Source: Psychrobacter sp. (GTDB lineage Bacteria; Pseudomonadota; Gammaproteobacteria; Pseudomonadales; Moraxellaceae). Taken from it: a DNA stretch of 33,101 nucleotides. The first letter of the stretch is position 1; each line of letters begins with the position of its first letter. A model generated the notes under the pieces. The model saw only the letters and a program-made list of their open reading frames with translations. It had not been told where the DNA came from and searched no databases. Where the stretch lies: positions 1 through 33,101 of the forward strand of contig NZ_JAKDUI010000004.1 of NCBI RefSeq assembly GCF_030457785.1, read 5' to 3'. A program made the translations under genes and the position numbers. Positions 8,714-16,952 of the stretch are shown piece after piece.

Positions 8714-8836
8714 ATGATTACAATGGTCTATTACCATAATGACAGCCGAAAGGTAATCAACCATTGTAATCGCTTAACTTCCCACCTGCTAACTTGTGGC
8801 CTTCGTCGCCAGTTGTTTATCAACCTAAAGAAGTGA
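8714..8836 (+). CDS. Possible 40-codon leader ORF abutting secD
   Basis: An ATG at 8714 opens a 40-codon frame (MITMVYYHND to RRQLFINLKK) whose TGA ends two bases before the secD ATG at 8839. Such contact is typical of translational coupling. Against it: I see no Shine-Dalgarno sequence before the ATG, there is no signal peptide or obvious arrest motif, and its 5' half is the stem-loop at 8716-8771, whose symmetry constrains the codons. It may be a chance frame. It is reported because SecM and VemP are known leader peptides that tune Sec genes. Confidence 0.22.
   Translation: MITMVYYHNDSRKVINHCNRLTSHLLTCGLRRQLFINLKK
8716..8771. promoter_or_regulatory. Long stem-loop in the secD leader
   Basis: GATTACAATGGT (8716-8727) and ACCATTGTAATC (8760-8771) are perfect 12-bp inverted copies. 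Inside them ATTACC (8730-8735) pairs with GGTAAT (8752-8757), leaving a CT/CA internal loop and a 16-nt apical loop. No T-run follows, so it is not an ordinary terminator. It ends 67 bases before the secD start. It could be an mRNA leader structure, a protein-binding dyad or a dispersed repeat. Confidence 0.75.
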
Positions 8837-8838
8837 TT

Positions 8839-10716
8839 ATGCAATATCCCGCTTGGAAATACTTACTCATTACCGTCGTGCTAATCATTGCCGGTCTCTA
8901 TGCTGCCCCAAACCTCTACCCTGATGAACCTGCGGTTCAGATTACGAGCTCGGCAGCAGGCACGCAGTTGTCTGAGGGTATCTTGACCCAGTCTGAAGAC
9001 TTGCTTGAATCAGCCGGTCTTGACAACCATGACGGTACCTTTGAAGGTAACAGTGCCTTGGTACGACTAAACAATCCAGTCGACCAATTAAAAGCACAAG
9101 AAGTACTACGTCAAAACTTAGGTGACGACTATGTCGTCGCACTCAACTTAGCACAAACGACACCCCAGTGGCTTCGTGATATCGGCGCAAAACCGATGAA
9201 GCTTGGTCTTGATTTGCGTGGTGGTGTCCGCTTTGTACTCGAAGTGGATATGGACAAGGCACTTGAGCAGCGCTTGACCAGCGCTAGTCGTGATATGCGC
9301 CGAGAACTTCGTGCTGAACAAGTTGCTGTAAAAGGGTTGAAGACGGAAGGACAAAGCGTTGTGTTGCATTTTAATGACACAGACACCCGTAACCAAGCAC
9401 AAAACATCTTGCAAGGTACGATGAGTGATACCTTTACCTCGCAGACTTCTATTGATGAACAAGGCCCTGCTCTGATCTTGGCCTATAATGACGCTACGCT
9501 TGATGAAATCAATAGCTATGCGGTCAATCAAAACCTGACTACTTTGCGTAACCGTATTGCTGAACTTGGCGTAACTGAAGCACTGGTTCAGTCTCAGGGT
9601 GCCAACCGTATCGTGGTAGAGCTACCTGGTGTACAAGATACAGCAGAAGCCAAACGAGTACTGGGACGCACAGCAAACCTTGAGTTCCGTATGGTCGCTG
9701 ATGGTGCTGATAGCTACACGGGTGGTATTCCACCAGCGGGCACAGAAGCATTCCCATTCGAGACGCTTGACGGCCCACCTGTCTTGCTTGATCGCCAAGC
9801 AATTGTCACCGGCGACAAAGTCACCAACGCGCAAACAGGGGTTGATGAAAGCGGCACGCCTGAGGTTAATATTACCCTTGATAGTGCTGGCGGTAGACTG
9901 ATGCAAAACGCCACTCGTACTGCCGTTGGTCAACAGATGGCTGTACTGTTCATCGAAAACAAACAACGCATCACTTATGAAGATGATCCAGAAACTGGTG
10001 AAACTGTCGAAGTGCGTACGCCTTATGCTGAGACCAAAGTTATCAACCGCGCCAATATTCAAGCAGTTCTTGGCTCATCTTTCCGTATCACTGGTCTAGA
10101 TAGTAGTGCAGAAGCTGCTGAGCTTGCTCTATTGCTCCGCTCAGGAGCGCTAGCAGCACCGATGTATTTTGTAGAAGAACGCACCATCGGTCCATCGCTG
10201 GGTCAAGAAAATATCGAAAAAGGGTTGTTTTCTACTCAGGTTGGTTATCTATTAGTATTTGCTTTCATGATCGTTTTCTATCGTTTATTCGGCGTGGTTG
10301 CCAATATAGCCCTAGCCGTTAACGTCGTTATCATTATTGCAATTATGTCTATCATGGGCTCATCACTTACCCTACCAGGTATTGCTGGTATCGTATTGAC
10401 CATAGGTATGGCAGTCGATGCCAACGTCCTAATTTTTGAGCGGATACGGGAAGAGCTCGCTAACGGCTCACGGCCAAAATCCGCCATTGTCGCAGGCTTT
10501 GACCGAGCGTTTAGTAGTATTTTCGATGCCAACATTACAACTTTATTGGTCGCGTTTATTCTGTTTGCCATTGGTACTGGTCCGATTAAAGGCTTTGCGG
10601 TTACCTTAGCGATCGGTATTGTCAGCTCGCTGTTTACTGCAATCTTGGTGACACGTGCACTTGTCCAAATTGCTTATGGTAAGCGTAAATCTATCAAACG
10701 TTTGAGCATCGGTTAG
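8839..10716 (+). CDS. secD: Protein translocase subunit SecD
   Basis: Partner of SecF that uses the proton motive force to pull exported proteins through SecYEG. The track starts at a TTG at 8794. The ATG at 8839 begins MQYPAWKYLLITVVL, which is the normal first membrane segment, and gives 625 residues, close to the usual size. Seen in order: TM1, a large periplasmic region with KLGLDLRGGVRFVLEV and later LRNRIAELGVTEALVQSQG, the family signature IGPSLGQENIEKG before TM2, and GIVLTIGMAVDANVLIFERI with the conserved acidic residue in a membrane helix. The binding site is weak (AAAGAAG), which fits coupling to upstream translation. secF follows after nine bases. Confidence 0.97.
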   Translation: MQYPAWKYLLITVVLIIAGLYAAPNLYPDEPAVQITSSAAGTQLSEGILTQSEDLLESAGLDNHDGTFEGNSALVRLNNPVDQLKAQEVLRQNLGDDYVVALNLAQTTPQWLRDIGAKPMKLGLDLRGGVRFVLEVDMDKALEQRLTSASRDMRRELRAEQVAVKGLKTEGQSVVLHFNDTDTRNQAQNILQGTMSDTFTSQTSIDEQGPALILAYNDATLDEINSYAVNQNLTTLRNRIAELGVTEALVQSQGANRIVVELPGVQDTAEAKRVLGRTANLEFRMVADGADSYTGGIPPAGTEAFPFETLDGPPVLLDRQAIVTGDKVTNAQTGVDESGTPEVNITLDSAGGRLMQNATRTAVGQQMAVLFIENKQRITYEDDPETGETVEVRTPYAETKVINRANIQAVLGSSFRITGLDSSAEAAELALLLRSGALAAPMYFVEERTIGPSLGQENIEKGLFSTQVGYLLVFAFMIVFYRLFGVVANIALAVNVVIIIAIMSIMGSSLTLPGIAGIVLTIGMAVDANVLIFERIREELANGSRPKSAIVAGFDRAFSSIFDANITTLLVAFILFAIGTGPIKGFAVTLAIGIVSSLFTAILVTRALVQIAYGKRKSIKRLSIG

Positions 10717-10725
10717 GAGAACACT

Positions 10726-11979
10726 ATGGCGATCGATAAGAACAACCCAGCAGAACAACCAAAAACTCCAGATCGAAATGGTTCAGACGGTTCAACGAGT
10801 GATGCTAGCAGTACTCGCCGCCGTAAAAAACCACGCCGTGATGGTAAAGGCAGCAATACTAAAACCAATAACCCTACCACACCCCAATCGACCAAAAGCA
10901 AGAAGCGCCGTAGTGGCAAAGGCACTGATAACGATGCCCAAGCATTGTCCACTCAGACAGTAGATCCTGGTTCGGATATTGGAGATGCTGAGGACGATGC
11001 AGCAGCACAAGCTGAAGGCGGTATCAAAGCGGTAGGCCATCAGCGTATTATTCCGTTTATGAAGATAGAAAAGCCAATGGCGCTTTTATCATTATTGATG
11101 GTTATCGGAAGCATCATTGCTATCGCCGTAAACGGTCTAAATTTAGGTCTTGATTTCACAGGTGGTGTCTCTGCAGATGTGACTTATGAGCAACCTGTCG
11201 AACAGGTTGAAGTAGTACAAGCACTGGCTGATAGTGGCTTTGATGATGCCGTAGTACAGTACCTCGGCACTCGAGAAGAGCTGTTGGTTCGTTTGCCGCC
11301 GCAGTCTGATAACGTCGACGGACTTAGTGCTGGATTGACTCAAGCTTTAGCATTACCTAGTAACTCGGCAGATATCAGCAATGTAAATATCATCGGTAGC
11401 CAAGTTGGTAATGAGGTTTATCTAAACTCAGTCATGGCATTGGCATTGGCATTGGCATGTATGCTTGGTTATGTAGCACTACGCTTCCAATTCAAACTCT
11501 CTGTGGGTGCAGTACTGTCACTGTTTCATGATGCTATCGTGACCATTGGTGTCTTTGCCCTATTTGGACTGCCATTTGATTTGACAGTATTGGCTGCTAT
11601 TCTGGCCTTGATTGGTTATTCATTGAACGATACGATCGTTGTCTATGACCGTATCCGTGAAAACTTCCGCCGTGTCCGTGGTATCTCTCCGAGTCAGACA
11701 ATTGACTTGTCCTTAACAGAGACTTTACGTCGTACCATCATGACTATTTCGACGGTACTGTTGGTCGTTCTAGCGATGATGTTCTTGGGCGGTGATGGCT
11801 TATACTGGTTCTCAGTAGCGCTGTTTATTGGTCTGCTTGCGGGTACTTATTCTTCAACTTATATTGCGAGCTCTATTCCACTCCGTATGGGTCTGTCACG
11901 TGATGACTTTGTCGTGAAAGTGAAGCCAGAGTTTGAAGAAGAAATCGTTAGTTTCAACGACCCTAAAATGACTGATTAA
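10726..11979 (+). CDS. secF: Protein translocase subunit SecF with a long basic N-terminal extension
   Basis: Membrane partner of SecD. The SecF core begins near residue 102 (IIPFMKIEKPMALLSLLMV), with LGLDFTGGV after TM1, then four or five more helices including LIGYSLNDTIVVYDRIREN, and the final helices through YIASSIPLRMG. Total length is 417 against about 310-325 for typical SecF. The extra 100 residues are hydrophilic, with two basic clusters (RRRKKPRR and KSKKRR) followed by an acidic stretch (GDAEDD), and should be cytosolic and disordered. AGGAGAA precedes the ATG. A GGCATT tandem repeat encodes ALALALA in a membrane helix at about 11436-11458. The gene ends before a dyad and a strong terminator. 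Confidence 0.96.
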   Translation: MAIDKNNPAEQPKTPDRNGSDGSTSDASSTRRRKKPRRDGKGSNTKTNNPTTPQSTKSKKRRSGKGTDNDAQALSTQTVDPGSDIGDAEDDAAAQAEGGIKAVGHQRIIPFMKIEKPMALLSLLMVIGSIIAIAVNGLNLGLDFTGGVSADVTYEQPVEQVEVVQALADSGFDDAVVQYLGTREELLVRLPPQSDNVDGLSAGLTQALALPSNSADISNVNIIGSQVGNEVYLNSVMALALALACMLGYVALRFQFKLSVGAVLSLFHDAIVTIGVFALFGLPFDLTVLAAILALIGYSLNDTIVVYDRIRENFRRVRGISPSQTIDLSLTETLRRTIMTISTVLLVVLAMMFLGGDGLYWFSVALFIGLLAGTYSSTYIASSIPLRMGLSRDDFVVKVKPEFEEEIVSFNDPKMTD

Positions 11980-12082
11980 GCCTGCTTAACTGATTGGTTG
12001 ATTTTTTATCAGTTTTACCAAGCAGTTAACCAACTAAAACAGGATTGAACGCTGTTTTGGTGTAACAATAAAAGTAATATAC

Positions 12083-12120
12083 AAGCACCTGACTCATCCA
12101 TGATGAGTCTAGGTGCTTTT
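12083..12120 (+). terminator. Rho-independent terminator after secF
   Basis: AAGCACCT and GACTCATC pair with GATGAGTC and AGGTGCTT around a CAT loop with one bulged T, ending in TTTT. This 16-bp stem is the strongest plus-strand terminator in the window. Confidence 0.92.
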
Positions 12121-12167
12121 GTCTTTATGGTGCTTTTAGTTACGAAAATCGTTATTGGGTATGCGTA

Positions 12168-12337
12168 GGGCGTGTCTGCGATTCAATCGACAGTTATCTA
12201 AATGGGTTAAAAATAGCTAAATCTTGCCAAACGGCGTCAAATAGCTGACTAATATCTCGATGTTATCTGCGCTATTTTCCTTGTTTGACTACCATTTATC
12301 TCATTTTTATCATCATTTTTAAAATGAAGACACGCCC
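12168..12337. mobile_element. Candidate MITE or IS remnant with GGGCGTGTCT terminal repeats
   Basis: GGGCGTGTCT at 12168-12177 is matched exactly in inverse by AGACACGCCC at 12328-12337, 170 bp overall. Beyond the ten perfect bases the ends still agree at about half the next nine positions. The interior has no transposase. The end sequence resembles termini of IS5-like elements, but I cannot confirm that from memory. No clear target duplication is visible. The right end lies 73 bp before the MATE ATG and could carry its promoter. Confidence 0.45.
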
Positions 12338-12410
12338 CAGGCAACGCCGCACTTTTTGTGAAATTTATCTGCAATACCCTACTTATTGTTTAATTATAAA
12401 TGAGCCACAA

Positions 12411-13835
12411 ATGACAGTAACCAAACCAACCTCAAATGCACTGCCTCCGATTGATACGCGTTACGCGCGCATCATCGCTATCGCGCTGCCGGTATTGCTT
12501 GCCAATTTGGCTATGCCTCTACAAAGCGTCATCGATACCGCCATAGTAGGTAACATGAATGACACCGCAAAACTGGCTGGTATGGGTTTGGCGATACAAC
12601 TTCTATCACTATTGCTTGTGAGTTTTAATTTTTTACAGTATGCCTCTTCAGGATTATCGGCTCAGGCGCTAGGACAACTAGAGAGTCAGACGAATGATCA
12701 TACGAAAAACAAGACAACCTCATCGTCTAAAACCCACTCACCCTTACTGTCCATCTTGCAGCGCGCATTGGTGTTAGCTATTATCATCGGTGCTATTTTA
12801 CTACTGGCAAAACCTTGGTTAATAGATTTGGGTTTGCGGGCTTTATCAGCAAATACTGCCAGTGGTGAGGCCGCTAAAACCTATCTGGATGTGCGATTTT
12901 GGGGTGTTATAGCAGAGCTCATGAACTTTGCTTTTATTGGCTGGTTTGCCGGCCAAGGTAAGACGCGCTATATGCTCTATCAACAAGGCTTTATCGCCAT
13001 ACTCAATATCTTATTGACGTTGTTTTTTGTTTTTGGCCTACAGATGGGTTTGGTAGGTGTCGCACTTGGTACTACCATTGCATTTTGGTCAGGCGTGTTA
13101 TTAGCGTTGTGGCTAAGTAGTCGACATTTACAAATACCTTGGTTGGCTCTACTAAATGCAGATCGGCAGCACTTCACTCAAGAGAAGATGCTTAGGCTAT
13201 TTTCTCTCAATAAAGATATTTTTATTCGCACATTGATCCTGACATTGAGCTTTGCATGGATTACTCGCTTATCAGCCCAAACCGGTGATGTCATACTGGC
13301 TGCAAATGCTATTTTACTGCAAGTATTGAGCATATCTGCGTTTGCCCTTGACGGAGTGGCTGTATCCGCTGAGACACTCAGCGGACAAGCTGCTGGACGC
13401 CGTGATTGGCCGCGTTTTCGAATTATCGTTAAACGGACAGGTATAGTCAGTTATGGTCTTGCTATTGCCTTAAGTGCTATTTGGTGGCTCGGAATGCCAA
13501 CCTACCTACAGTTTATGACCAACATTGATACTGTGTTTACTCTGGCTTTTGACTATCGTTTCTATGCCGTTTTATTGCCTTTCATTGGCGTAGGTGCCTA
13601 TTGGTTAGACGGTATATTTTTCGGCTTAACAGCAGGAAAAACAATCCGTAATGCAGCGCTTATCTTGGCAGCCATTTTCTTCCCGCTCAGCTGGGTACTC
13701 TACACACAGTGGGGTATGACAGGTATTTGGCTAAGCGTATGGTGCTTACTACTACTGAGAATGCTCATTTTAGCCGGTTTTTTATACCACGGCCATAAGA
13801 CATCAAGCTATGAAAACTATCAACCACAGCCATAG
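12411..13835 (+). CDS. MATE-family efflux transporter (DinF-like)
   Basis: Predicted 12-helix inner-membrane cation/drug antiporter. The track begins at a TTG at 12285 inside the candidate MITE. The ATG at 12411 gives 474 residues and puts the family start (RYARIIAIALPVLLANLAMP) near the N-terminus. MATE hallmarks seen: PLQSVIDTAIVGNM in helix 1-2, LLSLLLVSFNFLQYASSGLSAQALGQ, the mid-protein LMNFAFIGWFAGQGKTRYML, and ALDGVAVSAETLSGQAAGRRD in the second half. A hydrophilic insert (SQTNDHTKNKTTSSSKTHS) lies between early helices. It is closest in style to the DinF branch. Substrate cannot be told. azlC begins 85 bp downstream, so a shared transcript is possible. Confidence 0.92.
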   Translation: MTVTKPTSNALPPIDTRYARIIAIALPVLLANLAMPLQSVIDTAIVGNMNDTAKLAGMGLAIQLLSLLLVSFNFLQYASSGLSAQALGQLESQTNDHTKNKTTSSSKTHSPLLSILQRALVLAIIIGAILLLAKPWLIDLGLRALSANTASGEAAKTYLDVRFWGVIAELMNFAFIGWFAGQGKTRYMLYQQGFIAILNILLTLFFVFGLQMGLVGVALGTTIAFWSGVLLALWLSSRHLQIPWLALLNADRQHFTQEKMLRLFSLNKDIFIRTLILTLSFAWITRLSAQTGDVILAANAILLQVLSISAFALDGVAVSAETLSGQAAGRRDWPRFRIIVKRTGIVSYGLAIALSAIWWLGMPTYLQFMTNIDTVFTLAFDYRFYAVLLPFIGVGAYWLDGIFFGLTAGKTIRNAALILAAIFFPLSWVLYTQWGMTGIWLSVWCLLLLRMLILAGFLYHGHKTSSYENYQPQP

Positions 13836-13920
13836 AGTAGTATTTAATTTCTGTTTAAACCACTGAAGATATTACGTCTACTCATAAATAATAACGATAA
13901 CATATCGCTTAGGATGCACT

Positions 13921-14652
13921 GTGACTACTCACGCGAAACAACGACAACAGCCGCATGACTACAGTTATGACTGGGCTGAAGGTTTTAAGAAAAGCTTACC
14001 CGTGGCAATGGGCTATTTACCTGCTGGCATCGCTTTTGGCGTGCTTGCACAAGTTGCTGGTATTCCCGTATGGGCAACCATCATGCTCAGCATATTACTT
14101 TATGCTGGTGCCGCTCAATATGCCTGTTTGCCCATGTTAAGCACTGGTCTACCGATTGCTAATATCGCAACCAATATTGGTGCTATTAACTTGCGGCATG
14201 TGTTTTATGGGCTGCCCTTGTTGCAATATCTACCGAAAAATAAACTGGCTAAAACTTACTGCTTATTTGCCTTAACGGACGAGACCTTTTCGGTCATGAC
14301 CAGCTTGCCTAATGAACGTCGCCAGTCGTTGATACTTCCGATAAGCTTATTCAACCAAGGCTGGTGGGTATCGGCCAGCGCCATTGGCATTATGATAGGC
14401 AGTAGACTGAACGACATGGTGCCACATTTGGACTTTGCCTTGGTTTGTTTGTTTGCGATCTTAGCCTATGAGCAATTTCATAGCATCAAGCGCTATTTTC
14501 CAATTGGCATTGCTGTTGTCGCTTTGGCTATAGCTTCTTTATTCACGAGTAACTGGTTATTGTTAGCCTCAATCTTTATTTGCATGGTGCTGATTTTGTT
14601 ACGCGGATTTTGGGTACAACATACTGCCAAAGGAGACAGTCATGACCAATAG
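13921..14652 (+). CDS. azlC: AzlC-family branched-chain amino acid exporter, large subunit
   Basis: Predicted large membrane subunit of the AzlC-AzlD (YgaZ-YgaH) exporter of branched-chain amino acids or analogues. The start is GTG at 13921, preceded by TTAGGA at proper distance. Residues 23-60 carry the family pattern (KSLPVAMGYLPAGIAFGVLAQ), followed by LLYAGAAQYACLPML and NIGAINLRHVFYGLPLL. Multiple further helices and a short basic end follow, 243 residues in all, which is normal. The 3' end overlaps azlD by 11 bases, indicating translational coupling. Confidence 0.93.
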   Translation: MTTHAKQRQQPHDYSYDWAEGFKKSLPVAMGYLPAGIAFGVLAQVAGIPVWATIMLSILLYAGAAQYACLPMLSTGLPIANIATNIGAINLRHVFYGLPLLQYLPKNKLAKTYCLFALTDETFSVMTSLPNERRQSLILPISLFNQGWWVSASAIGIMIGSRLNDMVPHLDFALVCLFAILAYEQFHSIKRYFPIGIAVVALAIASLFTSNWLLLASIFICMVLILLRGFWVQHTAKGDSHDQ

Positions 14653-15001
14653 CTATCTGATTTTTGCCACTATCGCTATGGCAGCTGTTACCTTTATCAC
14701 ACGTGTACTGCCAGCGTTGATACCAAAAAAGTTACTAGACACACCGTGGCTGCATAGATTGAATGAAAGCTTACCCCTATCCGTCATGGTGTTGCTCATT
14801 TTGACCAGTCTTTCTTACCAAGACCTAACGCTAACTGCAGCTATCCATCGCACCGAAATTCACTTGTTGATGGCCCAAATCGGCGCGTTGTTGTTGGTGT
14901 TATTGACCTATCATCTTAGTCGTCAGCTGCTAGTCAGCATGGTCGTCGGGATAGCCTCCATCAACGGCTTGCTATGGCTATTTAGTAATTTTTTAGCCTG
15001 A
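14642..15001 (+). CDS. azlD: AzlD-family branched-chain amino acid exporter, small subunit
   Basis: Small partner of AzlC: 119 residues with about four membrane helices. The family start pattern is clear (FATIAMAAVTFITRVLPALIPKK), followed by LPLSVMVLLILTSLSY. AAAGGAG within the azlC 3' end provides the binding site, and the ATG lies inside azlC. Together the two proteins should form the transporter. A terminator shared with the convergent purF follows. Confidence 0.93.
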   Translation: MTNSYLIFATIAMAAVTFITRVLPALIPKKLLDTPWLHRLNESLPLSVMVLLILTSLSYQDLTLTAAIHRTEIHLLMAQIGALLLVLLTYHLSRQLLVSMVVGIASINGLLWLFSNFLA

Positions 15002-15021
15002 CTTAATTACGAGCAATAAAA

Positions 15022-15061
15022 AAGGACTGGATCCTTATTAGAATCCAGCCCTTCAGTTTTT
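15022..15061. terminator. Bidirectional terminator between azlD and purF
   Basis: AAGG-A-CTGGAT pairs with ATCCAG-C-CCTT around a 10-nt loop with one A/C mismatch. TTTTT lies shortly after it on the plus strand and TTTTTTATT directly after it on the minus strand. It serves the two convergent genes. Confidence 0.8.
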
Positions 15062-15122
15062 CAGCCAAGATGGGTCGTGGTATTATACTAAAGTAGTTCT
15101 ATACTAAATTAACCAAATCGAC

Positions 15123-16655
15123 TTAAGACTCTTCAACACCTGTCATATCGACCGGAGTATCGGCAACTATTTGCACGCCTTTGTTCGCCTTAGCAGTATC
15201 ACTACGTTGCTGTTGTAGGTTATCAAGATACGCTTCATTGATCTGACCTGTGACGTAACAACCATTGAATACCGCACAATCAAAGCCTTCAACGTTGCTG
15301 TATTTAGTATCTTTAACAGCATCGATCAAGTCATCTATACCTTGGAAAATCAATCGATCAGCACCGATGATATCACGCACTTCGTCTACCGTATGACCTG
15401 AGGCAATCAGCTCATTGCGTACTGGCATATCGATACCATACACGTTCGGATACTTAACTGGCGGCGCAGCACTGGCAAAAAACACCTTGTTCGCACCAGC
15501 GTCTCGTGCCATTTGAATGATTTCGTGACAAGTAGTTCCACGGACAATCGAGTCATCAACTAGCAATACGTTTTTACCTTTAAACTCTAAAGGCACAGCA
15601 CTAAGCTTTTGACGAACAGACTTTTTGCGTTGTTGCTGACCAGGCATAATGAAAGTTCGACCGATATAACGGTTTTTCATAAAACCTTCACGATATTTCA
15701 CATTCATCTTCAGTGCGAGCTCCATTGCTGAAGTGCGCGAAGTGTCTGGAATAGGAATCACCACATCAATATCATGATCGACGCCCCATTCTGCCATGAT
15801 TTTATCTGCCAGTTTTTCACCCATGCGCAAGCGTGCTTTATAAACTGAGATATTGTCCATGATAGAATCTGGACGTGCAAAATACACATATTCAAAGATA
15901 CATGGGGCATGCTCTTTTGGCTCTACGCACTGATGAGTATGTAATTTGTGGTCTAAATCAATAAAAATGGCTTCACCTGGTTTGACGTCACGAACGATGC
16001 TAAACCCTGAGCCTGTCAAAGCGACTGACTCTGAGGCAACCATATATTCAGTACCACCATTTGGCGCTAAGCGCTTGCCAAAAACCAGTGGACGAATACC
16101 GTTTGGATCGCGAAAGGCAAGTAAACCATGGCCTGTAATCAAAGCCACCACACCATACGCGCCTTCACAGCGGCTATAAACTGCCTTTAGTGCTTCAAAA
16201 ATATCATCAGACGTAGGTTTCGTTTTCCCCAAATTTTGCATTTCATGGGCCAAGATATTTAATAGCACTTCAGAGTCTGAGTCGGTATTGAGGTGACGAC
16301 GATCTTCGATATACAGCTCTTTAGCCAGGCTTGCCGCATTGGTTAAGTTGCCGTTGTGCGCTAGGGTAATACCATAAGGTGAGTTTACATAGAATGGTTG
16401 AGCTTCAGCGCTGCTAGAAGTACCTGCCGTCGGATAACGCACGTGGCCAATACCAAACTTACCTACTAGCTTCATCATGTGATGATTTAAAAAAACATCA
16501 CGAACCATACCGTTATCTTTTCGCAGATAGAGTCGACCATCTTGCAGAGTCACAATGCCTGCTGCGTCTTGTCCACGATGCTGTAACATCGTTAGGCCAT
16601 CATAAAGAATCTGGTTGACTGGCTCATGAGCTGCAACCCCAACGACTCCACACAT
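15123..16655 (-). CDS. purF: Amidophosphoribosyltransferase PurF
   Basis: First committed step of purine synthesis: PRPP plus glutamine to phosphoribosylamine. The protein starts MCGVVGVA, so Cys2 is the N-terminal nucleophile of the class II glutaminase domain after Met removal. [10 protein letters not shown]-like ([13 protein letters not shown]), GHVRYPTAG and AHNGNLTNA follow. The C-terminal phosphoribosyltransferase domain shows the PRPP loop [13 protein letters not shown]. 510 residues is normal. AGGAAA sits seven bases before ATG. cvpA lies upstream on the same strand, as in many proteobacteria, but the 328-bp gap between them is unusually long and structured. Confidence 0.98.
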   Translation of the reverse strand: MCGVVGVAAHEPVNQILYDGLTMLQHRGQDAAGIVTLQDGRLYLRKDNGMVRDVFLNHHMMKLVGKFGIGHVRYPTAGTSSSAEAQPFYVNSPYGITLAHNGNLTNAASLAKELYIEDRRHLNTDSDSEVLLNILAHEMQNLGKTKPTSDDIFEALKAVYSRCEGAYGVVALITGHGLLAFRDPNGIRPLVFGKRLAPNGGTEYMVASESVALTGSGFSIVRDVKPGEAIFIDLDHKLHTHQCVEPKEHAPCIFEYVYFARPDSIMDNISVYKARLRMGEKLADKIMAEWGVDHDIDVVIPIPDTSRTSAMELALKMNVKYREGFMKNRYIGRTFIMPGQQQRKKSVRQKLSAVPLEFKGKNVLLVDDSIVRGTTCHEIIQMARDAGANKVFFASAAPPVKYPNVYGIDMPVRNELIASGHTVDEVRDIIGADRLIFQGIDDLIDAVKDTKYSNVEGFDCAVFNGCYVTGQINEAYLDNLQQQRSDTAKANKGVQIVADTPVDMTGVEES

Positions 16656-16696
16656 AATTATTTCCTATTTTGACTCATACATTAGTATTACAATAA

Positions 16697-16750
16697 CGGC
16701 AAGGATACTGACCATTCGCTGCTTAAAAACAACTACGCTGCCCCTTGCCG
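16697..16750. repeat. 8-bp inverted repeat in the purF leader
   Basis: CGGCAAGG (16697-16704) and CCTTGCCG (16743-16750) are perfect inverted copies with 38 bases between them, 42 bases before the purF start. A leader stem is possible; no T-run follows. Confidence 0.5.
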
Positions 16751-16796
16751 CCTACCTGATAATATTAAGATTGTTAAAACTCTAACTCATAAAACT

Positions 16797-16840
16797 GTCA
16801 TAAATGCGTTATCGACTAAGAATCGATTGTCGTTTATGAC
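16797..16840. repeat. Nested inverted repeat upstream of purF
   Basis: GTCATAAA (16797-16804) pairs with TTTATGAC (16833-16840), and ATCGA (16811-16815) pairs with TCGAT (16823-16827) inside. It could be an operator or an RNA stem in the purF leader. Confidence 0.5.
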
Positions 16841-16904
16841 TCCTAACTGCCATCAAATATTTTTTTATCAAGTGGGCGTTACAAAGATGATGTCACGACG
16901 TTTA

Positions 16905-16952
16905 ACTGATAAATTGTTTGACTGGTAAATTATTTATCTGATAAATTCAGTA
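16905..16952. repeat. Three tandem 16-bp repeats between cvpA and purF
   Basis: Copies ACTGATAAATTGTTTG, ACTGGTAAATTATTTA and TCTGATAAATTCAGTA follow at an exact 16-bp period. The shared core is CTGATAAATT. They could be a protein-binding array or a slippage product just after the cvpA stop codon. Confidence 0.7.

Larger units (their letters stand above)
8402..8838. other. 437-bp yajC-secD spacer with terminator, stem-loop and leader ORF
   Basis: yajC and secD are often closely spaced. Here the gap contains a terminator-like hairpin (8491-8520), an AT-rich segment that could hold a secD promoter, a long stem-loop (8716-8771) and a 40-codon ORF ending two bases before the secD ATG. The last three are listed separately. 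Confidence 0.6.
11980..12410. other. 431-bp spacer with secF terminator and candidate MITE
   Basis: First a weak dyad (AAAACAG with CTGTTTT, 12036-12058), then the strong terminator at 12083-12120, then a 170-bp segment bounded by 10-bp inverted repeats (12168-12337), and finally 73 bp to the MATE start. No further gene is supported. Confidence 0.55.

Noticed and set aside
8794-8838. TTG start for SecD as given in the ORF track
   Set aside because: The ATG at 8839 begins the normal first membrane segment; the extra 15 residues match nothing in the family.
9622-10062. 146-residue minus-strand ORF
   Set aside because: Antisense shadow within secD.
12285-12410. N-terminal 42 residues of the MATE ORF in the track
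   Set aside because: They begin at TTG inside the candidate MITE; the ATG at 12411 fits the family start.
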